Shown piece after piece: positions 18,794 to 28,278 of a stretch of DNA of 64,000 nucleotides. Position numbers and translations under genes: made by a program. Source of the stretch: JBBBNV01 sp037137075 (GTDB lineage: Bacteria; Bacillota; Bacilli; Paenibacillales; NBRC-103111); the NCBI RefSeq assembly GCF_037137075.1, contig NZ_JBBBNV010000022.1, positions 22,745 through 86,744 on the forward strand, written 5' to 3'. Numbering within the stretch: the stretch's first letter is position 1; the number at the start of each line of letters is the position of its first letter. The notes beneath the pieces were generated by a model. That model had not been told where the DNA came from. It was given only the letters and a program-made list of their open reading frames with translations, and ran no database searches.

Positions 18794-20371
18794 CTATTCA
18801 TCAACTAACCATGTACGCAATAGATTCACAAACTCTTCAGGTTTCTTCTTGGCCAGCTGTTCAAGCTGCTTGCGAACTTGACTTTCATTGTTGACACTAT
18901 CCAAATCAATTGTCGGGTACTCGATTTGAGATTGTTCCGCCAGCTCCTCCTCTTCAATCGCCGCTGATTTCCGTTTGCGGAACGCCAGATAACCGAGACC
19001 GCCAATCAACAGCAGCGCTAATGCCCCTGCGCCATACAACCAGTAACTCAATCCGCTTGCAGCCGTTTCCGTATTTCCTGCGAACGTTTGTGAGATCACC
19101 GTTACCCGTGATGCGAGCTGTTCATTGGTTAAGGTTTGCCCGCTGTCAGCCAATGAGGTAGAAACGATACTTGTAAGCAACTTTTCGACCGCTTGTCTCG
19201 TCTCAGGTGTAAGGGAATCCGGATTGTTGCGATCAGGAGGCTCAATTCCCACACTTAAGGACAAATCGCGTACAACATACGGACTGGAAACAACAGCTTC
19301 TTTAATCCGGTTAACTTCACGATTAACCGTACGCTGCACTTCTTCCGAGCTGACCTTGCCGGAGCCGGAGCTTCCCGGATATCCCGGAACGTCGGTTCCG
19401 CCTGTGCCCGGCACGCCGCCGGTAGATGATCCGCCGTCGCTCTCAAGCGTTTTTTGAATTTCCTGCACGCTGATGTCAATTCCTTGCTGGTCGACAACCG
19501 GAGTAACCAGATTGCGTTCCGTGTTCCGCTGGTCAAAGTTCATCGTTGCCGTCGCTACGGCAATGACCTTGTTTTGACCAAGAACGGCGCCCAGCATGGA
19601 AGTGATTTTTTTCTGAATGTCTGCTTCAAACTGCTTTTTGATTTGGAACTGCTCCGCCGCCTGGTTTTTGGCGCTGCCAGCAAAGCCCGTACTTTTGGAG
19701 TAAGGCATCTGTTCCCCATTGTGGTCCGAGATCGTAATGTTCTCGTACTTCATCTTGGGAATTGATTTCTGAACCAGGCTGTACATCGTATCAATTTGTG
19801 TTTGATCGAACTGGAATCCCGGTGCGATGCTCAAAATAACGGCTGCCGACGATTCCTGCAAATTCTCGTTTCTCACAAACACATTTTCTTTGGGCAGTGT
19901 GATCATCACTTTAGAGTTCTGCACGCCGTTTATTTTGTTAAACATTTGCTGCAGTTCGCCTTGAACTGCATTGATATATTTGACATTAAACTCATTGTCG
20001 GACATCCCGAACGTGCTTTTACCGCTAAAATCGCCGTACCCGAGCGATCCGCTTTTATTGAGGCCCTGAGATTCAACATCAAGACGGACAGAAGCAACCT
20101 TGTCTTTCGGAACTCCGATGGAGCGGCCGTCCGGGCTTAGCTGGTATTCGACCTTGTTGCCGTCCAGGTATGCTTTGATAGCTGCAGCGTCATTCGGCTG
20201 CAAATCCGTAAATGCCGTGGCGTATTCCGTTTTGGAAAGACTTAAGGATACGATTAGAATGGCTGCGATTAGCATAACTGCTATACCGCCGATTATGTAT
20301 TTTTGTGTCTTATTAAACTGATTCCAATATTGAGACGCACGCTCTTTATATTGGATTAACGTGTCATTCAC
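18794..20371 (-). CDS. fliF: FliF, flagellar MS-ring protein
   Basis: A 525-residue protein with two membrane helices (about 25-46 and 443-463) flanking the periplasmic-side ring-building domains (YscJ-type, about 46-220, and FliF C domain, about 250-420). The C-terminal tail binds FliG. It forms the MS ring on which the basal body is built. The start is a GTG with a GGGGTGA ribosome site. Confidence 0.95.
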   Translation of the reverse strand: MNDTLIQYKERASQYWNQFNKTQKYIIGGIAVMLIAAILIVSLSLSKTEYATAFTDLQPNDAAAIKAYLDGNKVEYQLSPDGRSIGVPKDKVASVRLDVESQGLNKSGSLGYGDFSGKSTFGMSDNEFNVKYINAVQGELQQMFNKINGVQNSKVMITLPKENVFVRNENLQESSAAVILSIAPGFQFDQTQIDTMYSLVQKSIPKMKYENITISDHNGEQMPYSKSTGFAGSAKNQAAEQFQIKKQFEADIQKKITSMLGAVLGQNKVIAVATATMNFDQRNTERNLVTPVVDQQGIDISVQEIQKTLESDGGSSTGGVPGTGGTDVPGYPGSSGSGKVSSEEVQRTVNREVNRIKEAVVSSPYVVRDLSLSVGIEPPDRNNPDSLTPETRQAVEKLLTSIVSTSLADSGQTLTNEQLASRVTVISQTFAGNTETAASGLSYWLYGAGALALLLIGGLGYLAFRKRKSAAIEEEELAEQSQIEYPTIDLDSVNNESQVRKQLEQLAKKKPEEFVNLLRTWLVDE

Positions 20372-20413
20372 AATGTCACCCCGCTAAAGCATTCGCTAAG
20401 TCGTCGTATACGA

Positions 20414-20719
20414 TTAGAGCTGCGTTCTCATGATATCTTGATAGGCTTCGATGACTTTATTGCGAATTTGAACCGTCAATTCCAAACCGAGCGAAGCTTT
20501 CTCGGAAGCAATCAATAACTGGTGTACATCCGCCAGCTCGCCGCTCACGAACTGCCCGGATAATTTGTCGACTTGTGCCTGCTGCTCGTTCACCTTGCCC
20601 AAAGCATCCGATAAATATTCGCCGAATTGTTTAGAAAGCTCTACAGCACCTGGTTGTTGTGCAGCAGCCGGTTTCGCTGCAGCCATAGGACTCAGGCCCG
20701 CGACGCTCTTTATATCCAT
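20414..20719 (-). CDS. fliE: FliE, basal-body rod adaptor
   Basis: A 101-residue FliE with the conserved C-terminal half: FGEYLSDALGKVNEQQ, ADVHQLLIASEKASLGLELTVQIRNKVIEAYQDIM. It joins the MS ring/export gate to the rod. The ATG at 20719 is nine bases after GGGGGG; another ATG three codons upstream is adjacent to that site and less likely. Confidence 0.93.
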   Translation of the reverse strand: MDIKSVAGLSPMAAAKPAAAQQPGAVELSKQFGEYLSDALGKVNEQQAQVDKLSGQFVSGELADVHQLLIASEKASLGLELTVQIRNKVIEAYQDIMRTQL

Positions 20720-20745
20720 TATTTTCATCCCCCCTCAGAGTAGTC

Positions 20746-21201
20746 TTATCTGCCGATTTCGAGCGCCTTAGTTAACATGGATTTGGACGCATTTAAAGCT
20801 GTGACGTTCGCCTCATAGGAACGGGTGGCCGACATCATATCAACCATTTCTTTCAGCATATCCACGTTCGGCAGCTGAACGAAGCCATTCTCGTCCGCAT
20901 CCGGATGAGTCGGATTATAGACTTGCTTAAACGGCGCGGTATCTTCCGTAATCCGGGACACCTTAATCCCTTCTCCGGTTGCATCCCGCACACTGCCCTG
21001 AAGCACTTGCTGAAACGGTACCTGAGCCTTGGGCTCCATAACAACCAGCTTACGCTGGTAAGGCACCCATTTCCCATCCACCATCCGGCCGCGTGTCGTA
21101 TCGGCGTTGGCAATATTCGAGGAGATTACATCCATGCGCAGACGCTGCGCAGTCAAAGCTGAAGAACTGATATCAAACCCATTGTTCAGCCTCAAAATCA
21201 T
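20746..21201 (-). CDS. flgC: FlgC, flagellar rod protein
   Basis: A 151-residue proximal rod protein with FDISSSALTAQRLRMDVISSNIANADT at the N-terminus and SYEANVTALNASKSM at the C-terminus, the two helices that pack in the rod core. Its ATG overlaps the flgB stop (ATGA). Confidence 0.95.
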   Translation of the reverse strand: MILRLNNGFDISSSALTAQRLRMDVISSNIANADTTRGRMVDGKWVPYQRKLVVMEPKAQVPFQQVLQGSVRDATGEGIKVSRITEDTAPFKQVYNPTHPDADENGFVQLPNVDMLKEMVDMMSATRSYEANVTALNASKSMLTKALEIGR

Positions 21202-21599
21202 CTACCCCCTATCGCTGTACGTATTTTTTTGAATTCATTGTTTTCCTGTTGGATTAGAACGTTATAGCGGAGTTGATTTTTGGCCAGAAGCGACATTTCC
21301 GAATCAATATCCACGTTGTTCAAATCATTGTTGATTGTGGTACTGTCGTCTCTCTCTATCGTGGCACTTTGGGGTTGCTGTCTGCCAATGTAAAAATGAC
21401 GGGGATCAGTCCTGTAACCTTCTAATTTCGGGAGTTGCCCAAGCTCTTTTTGCAAGTATTCTTCGAAGCGGACATCGGAACGCTTGAATCGAGGGGTGTC
21501 AACATTAGCGATATTGTTGGATATCACATTTTGTCGAAGCACTGCTGCATCAAGTGTACGTTCCATCAGGCTCATGCTTGGCTTATTCAGTAAAAACAT
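21198..21599 (-). CDS. flgB: FlgB, flagellar rod protein; first gene of the fla/che operon
   Basis: A 133-residue proximal rod protein with LDAAVLRQNVISNNIANVDTP. The ATG at 21599 follows AGAGGT; six further upstream codons are open but lie across the ribosome site. As first gene of the operon it sits 245 bases after codY, separated by a terminator, so the fla/che promoter must lie at 21600-21770. I could not pick a clear sigma-A promoter there by eye. Confidence 0.95.
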   Translation of the reverse strand: MFLLNKPSMSLMERTLDAAVLRQNVISNNIANVDTPRFKRSDVRFEEYLQKELGQLPKLEGYRTDPRHFYIGRQQPQSATIERDDSTTINNDLNNVDIDSEMSLLAKNQLRYNVLIQQENNEFKKIRTAIGGR

Positions 21600-21671
21600 G
21601 GTTTTTACCTCTTTCACGTCATTATTTTTTGAGTTACTACTTCAACAGGTGCTATTAAATATCCTTCTTCA

Positions 21672-21678
21672 TTCGACA
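21672..21678 (-). promoter_or_regulatory. Possible Spo0A-box core upstream of flgB
   Basis: TGTCGAA on the minus strand, 73 bases upstream of the flgB start; a second core is at 21817-21823 on the plus strand. The 7-base core occurs by chance every few kilobases, so this is only suggestive. Confidence 0.25.
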
Positions 21679-21768
21679 GAATTCTTAAAAATAATTTGGA
21701 CCATTGTCTAGATTTGTAAACAGAAAACAATGTCTATGATGAAGAAGTCCCGGGCAAAAGACAATGAG

Positions 21769-21803
21769 AAAAAAGCCCTATCTTTATTCAAGATAGGACT
21801 TTT
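21769..21803 (-). terminator. Intrinsic terminator after codY
   Basis: Minus-strand hairpin AAGTCCTATCTT / AAGATAGGGCTT with a short AT loop, followed by a run of T. It lies about 40 bases past the codY stop and separates codY from the flagellar operon. Confidence 0.85.
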
Positions 21804-21844
21804 AGGCAACAAAAAATGTCGAATGTTAAAAAGATCACAGAAAT

Positions 21845-22624
21845 TCAATTCTTCATTCGAGACAATTGTTGTACAAGCTTTTCATTTAAAATTTTAATGT
21901 AGGTCCCTTTCATTCCCAGGGAGCGCGTTTCAATAACACTGGCGCTTTCCAGCTTGCGAAGGGCATTGACGATGACCGAACGGGTAATGCCGACGCGATC
22001 AGCGATTTTACTGGCGACCAGCAGCCCTTCCTTGCCTTTCAGCTCTTCAAAAATGTGCTCAACGGCCTCCATCTCGCTATATGACAGCGAGTTCACAGCA
22101 ACCTGAACCACCGTCTGGTTCCGGGCTTCCTGCTCCATTTCTTCTGCCCGTTCCCGTAAAATCTCCATGCCCACAATGGTAGAGCCGTATTCCGCCAAAA
22201 TCAGATCGTCTTCCACAAACGGATCATCCGATCGGCACAGCACAAGTGTACCGAGCCGGTCACCGCCTCCCATGATCGGGATAATGGTCAAATGCCCGCA
22301 TTGTAGAAATTGCTGAATCGTTTGGGTATATCCGGCATATGGCCCGCTAGTATCCATATCGTCGGACGTTTCTTCGATTCGCTTCAGCGTATTGTTGTAT
22401 TCCGAAGGAATCCGCCTGTCGTCACAGATCATATCTTGCAGCTCGCTGTTAGCCAGCGGCCGCACCAAGCTGTATCCCAGGATTTTCCCCTTCCTGCTAA
22501 CGACATATACATTAGCGCGAATCGTTTCCCGCAGCACCTCCGCCATATCCATGAAGCTTAAAGAGCTGCCTGCTGCCCGCTGCAGCAATTTATTCAAGGT
22601 GCGCGTTTTGTTGAGTAAATTCAT
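21845..22624 (-). CDS. codY: CodY, GTP- and branched-chain amino acid-sensing regulator
   Basis: A 259-residue CodY: an N-terminal GAF domain (about 1-150) that binds isoleucine/valine, and a C-terminal winged helix with ASKIADRVGITRSVIVNALRKLESA. CodY represses transport, catabolic and often motility genes in rich medium. Gene order hslV-hslU-codY is that of B. subtilis. The ATG at 22624 has an AGGAGGA site. Confidence 0.97.
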   Translation of the reverse strand: MNLLNKTRTLNKLLQRAAGSSLSFMDMAEVLRETIRANVYVVSRKGKILGYSLVRPLANSELQDMICDDRRIPSEYNNTLKRIEETSDDMDTSGPYAGYTQTIQQFLQCGHLTIIPIMGGGDRLGTLVLCRSDDPFVEDDLILAEYGSTIVGMEILRERAEEMEQEARNQTVVQVAVNSLSYSEMEAVEHIFEELKGKEGLLVASKIADRVGITRSVIVNALRKLESASVIETRSLGMKGTYIKILNEKLVQQLSRMKN

Positions 22625-22664
22625 TTCTGTTCCTCCTGATACCCTTCCTGCCTACATCAACAGC

Positions 22665-24056
22665 TTATAGAATGTACTGACTTAAGTCACGATTTTGAGC
22701 AATGTCAGAAATTTTCTCCCTTACATATTCCGGAGTAATTACAATCCGCTCCAGGGTGATTTCCGGGGCTTCAAAAGATAAGTCTTCCAGCAGCTTTTCC
22801 AAAATCGTATGCAGACGGCGGGCGCCGATATTTTCTGTGTTTTGATTTACTTCTGCGGCAATGCGGGCCAACTCGACGATAGCATCATCGGAAAAATCAA
22901 CGCGGATGCCCTCGGTTTCCAGCAGTGCGGTATATTGCTTGGTAAGCGCATTTTGGGGTTCCTTCAAAATAAGAACGAAATCATCCTGTGTCAGATTGCT
23001 AAGCTCGACGCGAATAGGGAATCTGCCCTGCAATTCGGGAATCAAATCCGACGGCTTCGAAATATGAAAAGCACCGGCTGCAATAAAGAGCACATAGTCC
23101 GTTTTTACCGGTCCATATTTAGTTACGACCGTAGAGCCCTCCACAATGGGTAAAATGTCCCTTTGCACTCCTTCTCTAGACACATCCGGTCCAGAGCCTC
23201 TGCTATGACTTGCAATTTTGTCAATCTCATCAATGAAAATAATACCGGATTGCTCTGCACGGCTGATCGCCTCTTGAATAACCTCATCCATATCCATCAG
23301 CTTCTGAGCTTCTTCCTGAATCAAGACCTTGCGCGCTTCTTTGACGGGAAGCTTGCGTCTTTTCGTCCGCTTAGGCAGCAGACTTCCGAACATCTCCTGC
23401 ATATTCATGCCCATCTGTTCATTGCCCTGTCCCGCGAACATGTCCATCATCGAAGGTGAATTGTCTTCCACCTCGATTTCGACAATCTCATTCTCCAGCT
23501 CACCCTTCAAGAGCTGCTGGAAAACCTGCTCGCGACGGGAGGAAATCGCCGGGTCCTCCTCTTCCGCCACTGTATTTTGATTGGACGAGCCAAACAGCAT
23601 TTCCAGCGGATTTTTCTGCGCTTTGCCGCGGTTAGGAGCAGGAACCAGCAGAGCGACCAGACGATCGTTAGCCATTTTCTCCGCCTTGTCCTTCAGCTTC
23701 TCCGCTTTCTCCGCCTTTACCATACGAATCGCTGTTTCCACCAAATCCCTGACCATCGACTCCACGTCCCGGCCTACATAGCCTACCTCCGTGAATTTGG
23801 TAGCCTCCAGCTTCACAAAAGGTGCGTTGACCAGCTTGGCAAGACGTCTGGCAATTTCCGTTTTGCCAACCCCCGTTGGGCCAATCATAAGAATATTTTT
23901 CGGGACAATTTCATCGCGAATGGATTCATCCAGCAGACTGCGCCGGTAACGATTGCGAAGCGCTACGGCCACCGATTTTTTGGCTTTCTTTTGACCTACA
24001 ACATATTTATCGAGCTCCGCCACGATCTGCTTCGGCGTCAGCGCTTGTTTATTCAT
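22665..24056 (-). CDS. hslU: HslU (ClpY), AAA+ unfoldase
   Basis: A 463-residue HslU with Walker A GPTGVGKT at 59-66, the GYVGRDVE pore loop, an I domain (about 110-240) and Walker B IIFIDEIDKIA. It unfolds substrates for the HslV peptidase. It follows hslV by 18 bases. N-terminal LTPKQIVAELDKYVVGQ is the family hallmark. Confidence 0.97.
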   Translation of the reverse strand: MNKQALTPKQIVAELDKYVVGQKKAKKSVAVALRNRYRRSLLDESIRDEIVPKNILMIGPTGVGKTEIARRLAKLVNAPFVKLEATKFTEVGYVGRDVESMVRDLVETAIRMVKAEKAEKLKDKAEKMANDRLVALLVPAPNRGKAQKNPLEMLFGSSNQNTVAEEEDPAISSRREQVFQQLLKGELENEIVEIEVEDNSPSMMDMFAGQGNEQMGMNMQEMFGSLLPKRTKRRKLPVKEARKVLIQEEAQKLMDMDEVIQEAISRAEQSGIIFIDEIDKIASHSRGSGPDVSREGVQRDILPIVEGSTVVTKYGPVKTDYVLFIAAGAFHISKPSDLIPELQGRFPIRVELSNLTQDDFVLILKEPQNALTKQYTALLETEGIRVDFSDDAIVELARIAAEVNQNTENIGARRLHTILEKLLEDLSFEAPEITLERIVITPEYVREKISDIAQNRDLSQYIL

Positions 24057-24074
24057 GTCGGCGTCCCCTTTCGG

Positions 24075-24620
24075 TTACTCTATTTCTTCCAAAATAATGT
24101 TGTGGTTCGTAAAGACACAAATATCCGCTGCGGTTTCCAGGGCGGCTTTGGCGATTTGTCCTGCGCTCAAATGGCCGGAATGAACTTTCAGTGCCCGCCC
24201 GGCCGCAAGAGCGTAGCCCCCTCCTGATCCGATCGCCAGAATGCCGTCATCAGGTTCAATGATTTCGCCGTTCCCCGAAACAAGCAGCAGGCTCTGAGCG
24301 TCCATCACGATCATCATCGCTTCCAGTCGGCGAAGCACGCGATCCGAACGCCAATCCTTGGCAAGCTCCACCGCAGCGCGCTGCAAATTTCCGCTGTGCT
24401 CCTCAAGCTTGGCCTCAAACTTCTCAAACAACGTGATGGCATCGGCAACGGACCCGGCAAACCCGGCTACAACCTTGCCCCGGTAAAGCCTGCGCACCTT
24501 TCTCGCCGTATGCTTCATGACCATCTGATTGCCGAATGTAACCTGGCCGTCTCCCGCAATCGCCCCTTTGCCTTGATGGCGCACTGCAAAAATTGTTGTC
24601 GCATGAAATTGGCTGCTCAC
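24075..24620 (-). CDS. hslV: HslV (ClpQ), proteasome-like peptidase
   Basis: An N-terminal nucleophile hydrolase of 181 residues. Starting at the GTG at 24620 (six bases after GGGGG) gives MSSQFHATTIFAV, close to B. subtilis ClpQ, whose mature protein starts with a catalytic serine instead of the usual threonine. An ATG two codons upstream abuts the ribosome site. Conserved GDGQVTFGNQMVMKHTARKVR and GSGGGYALAAGRAL are present. Confidence 0.94.
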   Translation of the reverse strand: MSSQFHATTIFAVRHQGKGAIAGDGQVTFGNQMVMKHTARKVRRLYRGKVVAGFAGSVADAITLFEKFEAKLEEHSGNLQRAAVELAKDWRSDRVLRRLEAMMIVMDAQSLLLVSGNGEIIEPDDGILAIGSGGGYALAAGRALKVHSGHLSAGQIAKAALETAADICVFTNHNIILEEIE

Positions 24621-24649
24621 AGGCATCCCCCGTTTCCGTAAATCTGCTT

Positions 24650-24696
24650 GAAATAAAACGAACGAAGCGCTGTTTGCTTGCCCGAGCCGCTTCGTT
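24650..24696 (-). terminator. Hairpin with U-run between trmFO and hslV
   Basis: Arms AACGAAGCG (24661-24669) and CGCTTCGTT (24688-24696) are perfectly complementary and followed on the minus strand by CGTTTTATTTC. It can end the trmFO transcript; because it lies only about 40 bases before hslV it could also act as a 5' leader stem or attenuator. Confidence 0.7.
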
Positions 24697-24834
24697 ACGC
24701 ATGAATTGTAAACATAATGTTCACCCGTTTACCTGTTTGCACTGCCTGAACATAAGGAACGGCAGCTGAGCCGGAACCGCGCCGCTGCCACATGGATCAA
24801 TGTAAAACATGTATATCGTACCATAGTCATGGTT

Positions 24835-26166
24835 TTACTTACAAGTTGAATTGTGGATATTTTCTGAAAAATTACGTATGCTTGTTAATGCCCGCTGAGC
24901 GAGCTGTTCATTCTTTTCCTTTTTCCCGCGAATTCGTTCAGGAAGCGGCGGGAACAGCCCGAAATTGGCATTCATTGGCTGGAAATGCTTGGAGTCCGCT
25001 GTTGTAATATAGTTCGCCATGCTGCCAAGCGTTGTTTCATGCGGAAGCACCAGGCAATCCAGGCCCTTTGCCAGCCTAGCTGCATTGAGTCCTGCAATGA
25101 GACCGGAAGCCGCTGATTCCACATAGCCTTCCACGCCTGTCATTTGGCCTGCGAAGAAAAGCTTGCTTCTCCCCTTGAACTGATAGGTCGGCTCAAGCAG
25201 GGTCGGCGAGTTAATGAAGGTATTGCGATGCATGACCCCGTACCGGACAAACTCCGCATTTTCCAACCCGGGTATTAAGGAGAAAACCCGTTTCTGCTCG
25301 CCCCATTTCAGGTGCGTCTGAAAACCGACCAGATTGAACAAGGTTCCCGCTGCATTGTCCTGCCGCAGCTGAACGACTGCATACGGCAGCTTGCCTGTAT
25401 GCGGATTTATAAGACCAACCGGCTTCATCGGGCCGTAAAGAGCGGTTTGCTTGCCTCGTGAAGCCATTACCTCAATCGGCATACAGCCCTCAAAATAAAT
25501 TTCTTTCTCAAATTCTTTTACCGGCGCAGTTTCCGCAGTAATCAGAGCATCATGAAACAGGTTAAACTCTTCCTCTGTCATCGGACAGTTCAAATATGCC
25601 GCTTCGCCCTTATCATAACGGGAGGCCAGGTACACCTTGCTCATATCAATCGAATCCCGTTCAACAATCGGAGCCGCCGCATCATAAAAGTATAAATACT
25701 CCTGACCGGTCAGCGCCTTGAGATGATCGGAGAGCTCCGGTGATGTGAGAGGTCCGGTCGCTACCACGGTAATCCCGTCTACCGGCAGAGAGGTTAATTC
25801 CTCATTGCGCACCTCGATAAGCGGGTGATTTCTCAGCCGCGAGGTCACTTCGCCGGAGAAGCCGTCCCGATCTACCGCCAGTGCCCCGCCAGCCGGAACA
25901 GCGTGCTTGTCCGCGCAGCTCATAATAAGGGAATTCATGATCCGCATTTCTTCTTTAAGCACGCCCACAGCATTGGTCAAGCCGTTGGCCCGCAGCGAGT
26001 TGCTGCATACCAGCTCTGCGAAGTTATCGCTAATGTGAGCCGGGGTTTTACGTACAGGTCTCATTTCATAAAGCGTGACCGGCACGCCCTGACTGGCAAT
26101 TTGCCATGCGGCTTCACTGCCGGCCAAACCCGCGCCGATCACGGTTACTCGTTCATTTGCGTTCAA
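24835..26166 (-). CDS. trmFO: TrmFO, folate-dependent tRNA uridine-54 methyltransferase
   Basis: A 443-residue flavoprotein with the N-terminal FAD motif GAGLAGSEAAWQ and the NPHTGKLPYAVVQLR region of TrmFO (GidA-related, short form). It makes ribothymidine at tRNA position 54 using methylenetetrahydrofolate. The start is a TTG at 26166, nine bases after GGAG and six bases past the topA stop; no ATG in frame is close. Confidence 0.96.
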   Translation of the reverse strand: MNANERVTVIGAGLAGSEAAWQIASQGVPVTLYEMRPVRKTPAHISDNFAELVCSNSLRANGLTNAVGVLKEEMRIMNSLIMSCADKHAVPAGGALAVDRDGFSGEVTSRLRNHPLIEVRNEELTSLPVDGITVVATGPLTSPELSDHLKALTGQEYLYFYDAAAPIVERDSIDMSKVYLASRYDKGEAAYLNCPMTEEEFNLFHDALITAETAPVKEFEKEIYFEGCMPIEVMASRGKQTALYGPMKPVGLINPHTGKLPYAVVQLRQDNAAGTLFNLVGFQTHLKWGEQKRVFSLIPGLENAEFVRYGVMHRNTFINSPTLLEPTYQFKGRSKLFFAGQMTGVEGYVESAASGLIAGLNAARLAKGLDCLVLPHETTLGSMANYITTADSKHFQPMNANFGLFPPLPERIRGKKEKNEQLAQRALTSIRNFSENIHNSTCK

Positions 26167-26172
26167 AACAGG

Positions 26173-28245
26173 TTACTCCTCTTCTTTGTAATCACACTGG
26201 GTGCATTGAATCGTCTGTCCACTTTTACTGTTTTTCTCAATCATCATACTGCCGCAGCTAGGGCACGGCTTCGCCACCGGCTTATCCCATGATACGAAGT
26301 CACAGCCCGGATATTGATCGCAGCCGTAAAACATCCGTCCCTTTTTACTCCGCCGTTCAATGATTTTCCCTTCCTTGCACTTCGGGCACGTAACCCCCGT
26401 ATCTTTGACAATCGGTTTTGTGTTCCGGCATTCAGGAAATCCGGTGCAGGCCAGGAATTTACCGAACCGGCCCATCTTGATAGCCATGAAGCGTCCGCAT
26501 TTCTCGCATTGAATATCTGTAATTTCGTCCTGAAGCTCGACTTCCTTCATTTCTTCCTCAGCGACCTCTAGACGTTTCTCGAAGGAGGTATAAAACTCGT
26601 CAAGCACCTTGACCCAGTCCATTGCCCCGTCTTCCACATGGTCAAGTCCTTCTTCCATATGGGCGGTAAACTCCACGTTCAGGATTTCCGGGAAAAACTC
26701 CTCCATAAGCTGGATGACAAGCCCTCCAAGCTCAGTAGGGAAAAATTTCTTCTCTTCCATGGCAATATACCCGCGCTTCTGGATCGTATCCAGCGTAGGC
26801 GCGTACGTACTCGGTCGGCCGATTCCCCGCTCCTCCAGCTCCCTGACAAGTCTAGCTTCCGTATAACGCGGCGGCGGTTGTGTGAAATGCTGCTTCGGTT
26901 CAATTGAAGTCTGGTTCAGCGCGTCTCCTTGCTTGAGCGGCGGCAAAAACTTCTCATCCTCTGTTGCCCCGTCATCGCTGCCTTCAACGTACACCTTCAT
27001 GAACCCCGGGAATTTCACCTTTGAGCCAACAGCTCTGAACAGGACTTCACCTGCACCGATATCAACGGTCATCGTATCCAAAACCGCCGAAGCCATTTGG
27101 CTTGCAACAAACCGCTCCCAGATGAGCTTATACAAACGAAGCTGATCCCGGCTGAGACTTTCCTTTACTTCTTCAGGCACACGCAATACGGATGTTGGAC
27201 GGATGGCCTCATGCGCATCCTGGGCATTTGCCGTTTTCTTGCTGTAATTGCGAGGTGCTTCGGGAACGTAGGACGCTCCGTATTTTCCGGCTATATACTC
27301 CTTCGCCTCTTCCTGGGCAACAGGAGAAATCCGGGTTGAATCGGTACGCATATACGTAATTAAACCGACGGTGCCTTCCTTCCCAAGGTCAACCCCTTCA
27401 TACAGCTGCTGAGCAATTTGCATCGTCTTGGCCGCGCGGAAATTCAGCTTGCGGGCCGCTTCCTGCTGGAGCGTACTTGTAATGAACGGCGCGGACGGAT
27501 GACGCTGACGCTCCCGCTCCTTGACTTCCTTTACAATATAAGCTGCGCCTTGAATCGCATCCAGAATTTGCTGTACATCCGCTTCGCTGTGAAGCTCCTT
27601 CTTCTCCCCATTGGCACCGTAAAACTTTGCTTCAAATTCCTGCTTCGCCCCGGACAGCTGAATCGTAATGGACCAATACTCCTCCGGTTCGAATGCCTTG
27701 ATTTCGTTCTCCCGGTCGATAATCAGCTTCACGGCGACTGATTGAACCCGCCCGGCGGATAAGCCCTTTTTCACCTTTTTCCACAGCAAGGGGCTAATCT
27801 TATAGCCGACTAGCCGGTCAAGAATACGGCGCGCCTGCTGGGCATTCACCAAATCCATATTAATCCGGCGCGGAGTTTTGAAGGCATCCTTTACCGCCTG
27901 CTTCGTAATCTCATTAAATACGACCCGGCATGGCTCTGTTTGTTCCAAATCCAAATAATGCGCCAAATGCCACGCAATCGCTTCCCCTTCGCGATCAGGG
28001 TCAGCCGCCAGATAAACGCGTTTTACTTTTTTGCTGGCGTCCTTGAGTTCCTTCAATACGCTTCCTTTGCCCCGAATCGTAATGTATTTCGGTTCGAAAT
28101 TGTTCTCGACTTCAACACCGATTTGGCTCTTTGGAAGGTCTCGAATATGGCCCATCGAGGCTTTGACAATATATTTGCTGCCTAAGTATTTGCCGATCGT
28201 TTTGGCTTTTGCCGGTGATTCTACAATGACTAATGAATCTGCCAT
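26173..28245 (-). CDS. topA: TopA, DNA topoisomerase I
   Basis: A 690-residue type IA topoisomerase. The TOPRIM domain has ADPDREGEA (about 81-89), the active-site tyrosine is Y298 in GLITYMRTDST, and the C-terminus has three four-cysteine zinc modules (about 573-690; CEKC...C, CPKC...C, CPSC...CTQC). It relaxes negative supercoils. A GGGAGG site lies upstream of the ATG. dprA lies 33 bases upstream, as in B. subtilis. Confidence 0.97.
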   Translation of the reverse strand: MADSLVIVESPAKAKTIGKYLGSKYIVKASMGHIRDLPKSQIGVEVENNFEPKYITIRGKGSVLKELKDASKKVKRVYLAADPDREGEAIAWHLAHYLDLEQTEPCRVVFNEITKQAVKDAFKTPRRINMDLVNAQQARRILDRLVGYKISPLLWKKVKKGLSAGRVQSVAVKLIIDRENEIKAFEPEEYWSITIQLSGAKQEFEAKFYGANGEKKELHSEADVQQILDAIQGAAYIVKEVKERERQRHPSAPFITSTLQQEAARKLNFRAAKTMQIAQQLYEGVDLGKEGTVGLITYMRTDSTRISPVAQEEAKEYIAGKYGASYVPEAPRNYSKKTANAQDAHEAIRPTSVLRVPEEVKESLSRDQLRLYKLIWERFVASQMASAVLDTMTVDIGAGEVLFRAVGSKVKFPGFMKVYVEGSDDGATEDEKFLPPLKQGDALNQTSIEPKQHFTQPPPRYTEARLVRELEERGIGRPSTYAPTLDTIQKRGYIAMEEKKFFPTELGGLVIQLMEEFFPEILNVEFTAHMEEGLDHVEDGAMDWVKVLDEFYTSFEKRLEVAEEEMKEVELQDEITDIQCEKCGRFMAIKMGRFGKFLACTGFPECRNTKPIVKDTGVTCPKCKEGKIIERRSKKGRMFYGCDQYPGCDFVSWDKPVAKPCPSCGSMMIEKNSKSGQTIQCTQCDYKEEE

Positions 28246-28278
28246 TCCCGAGCCTACCTCCCTCTGGCAACATTCTAT

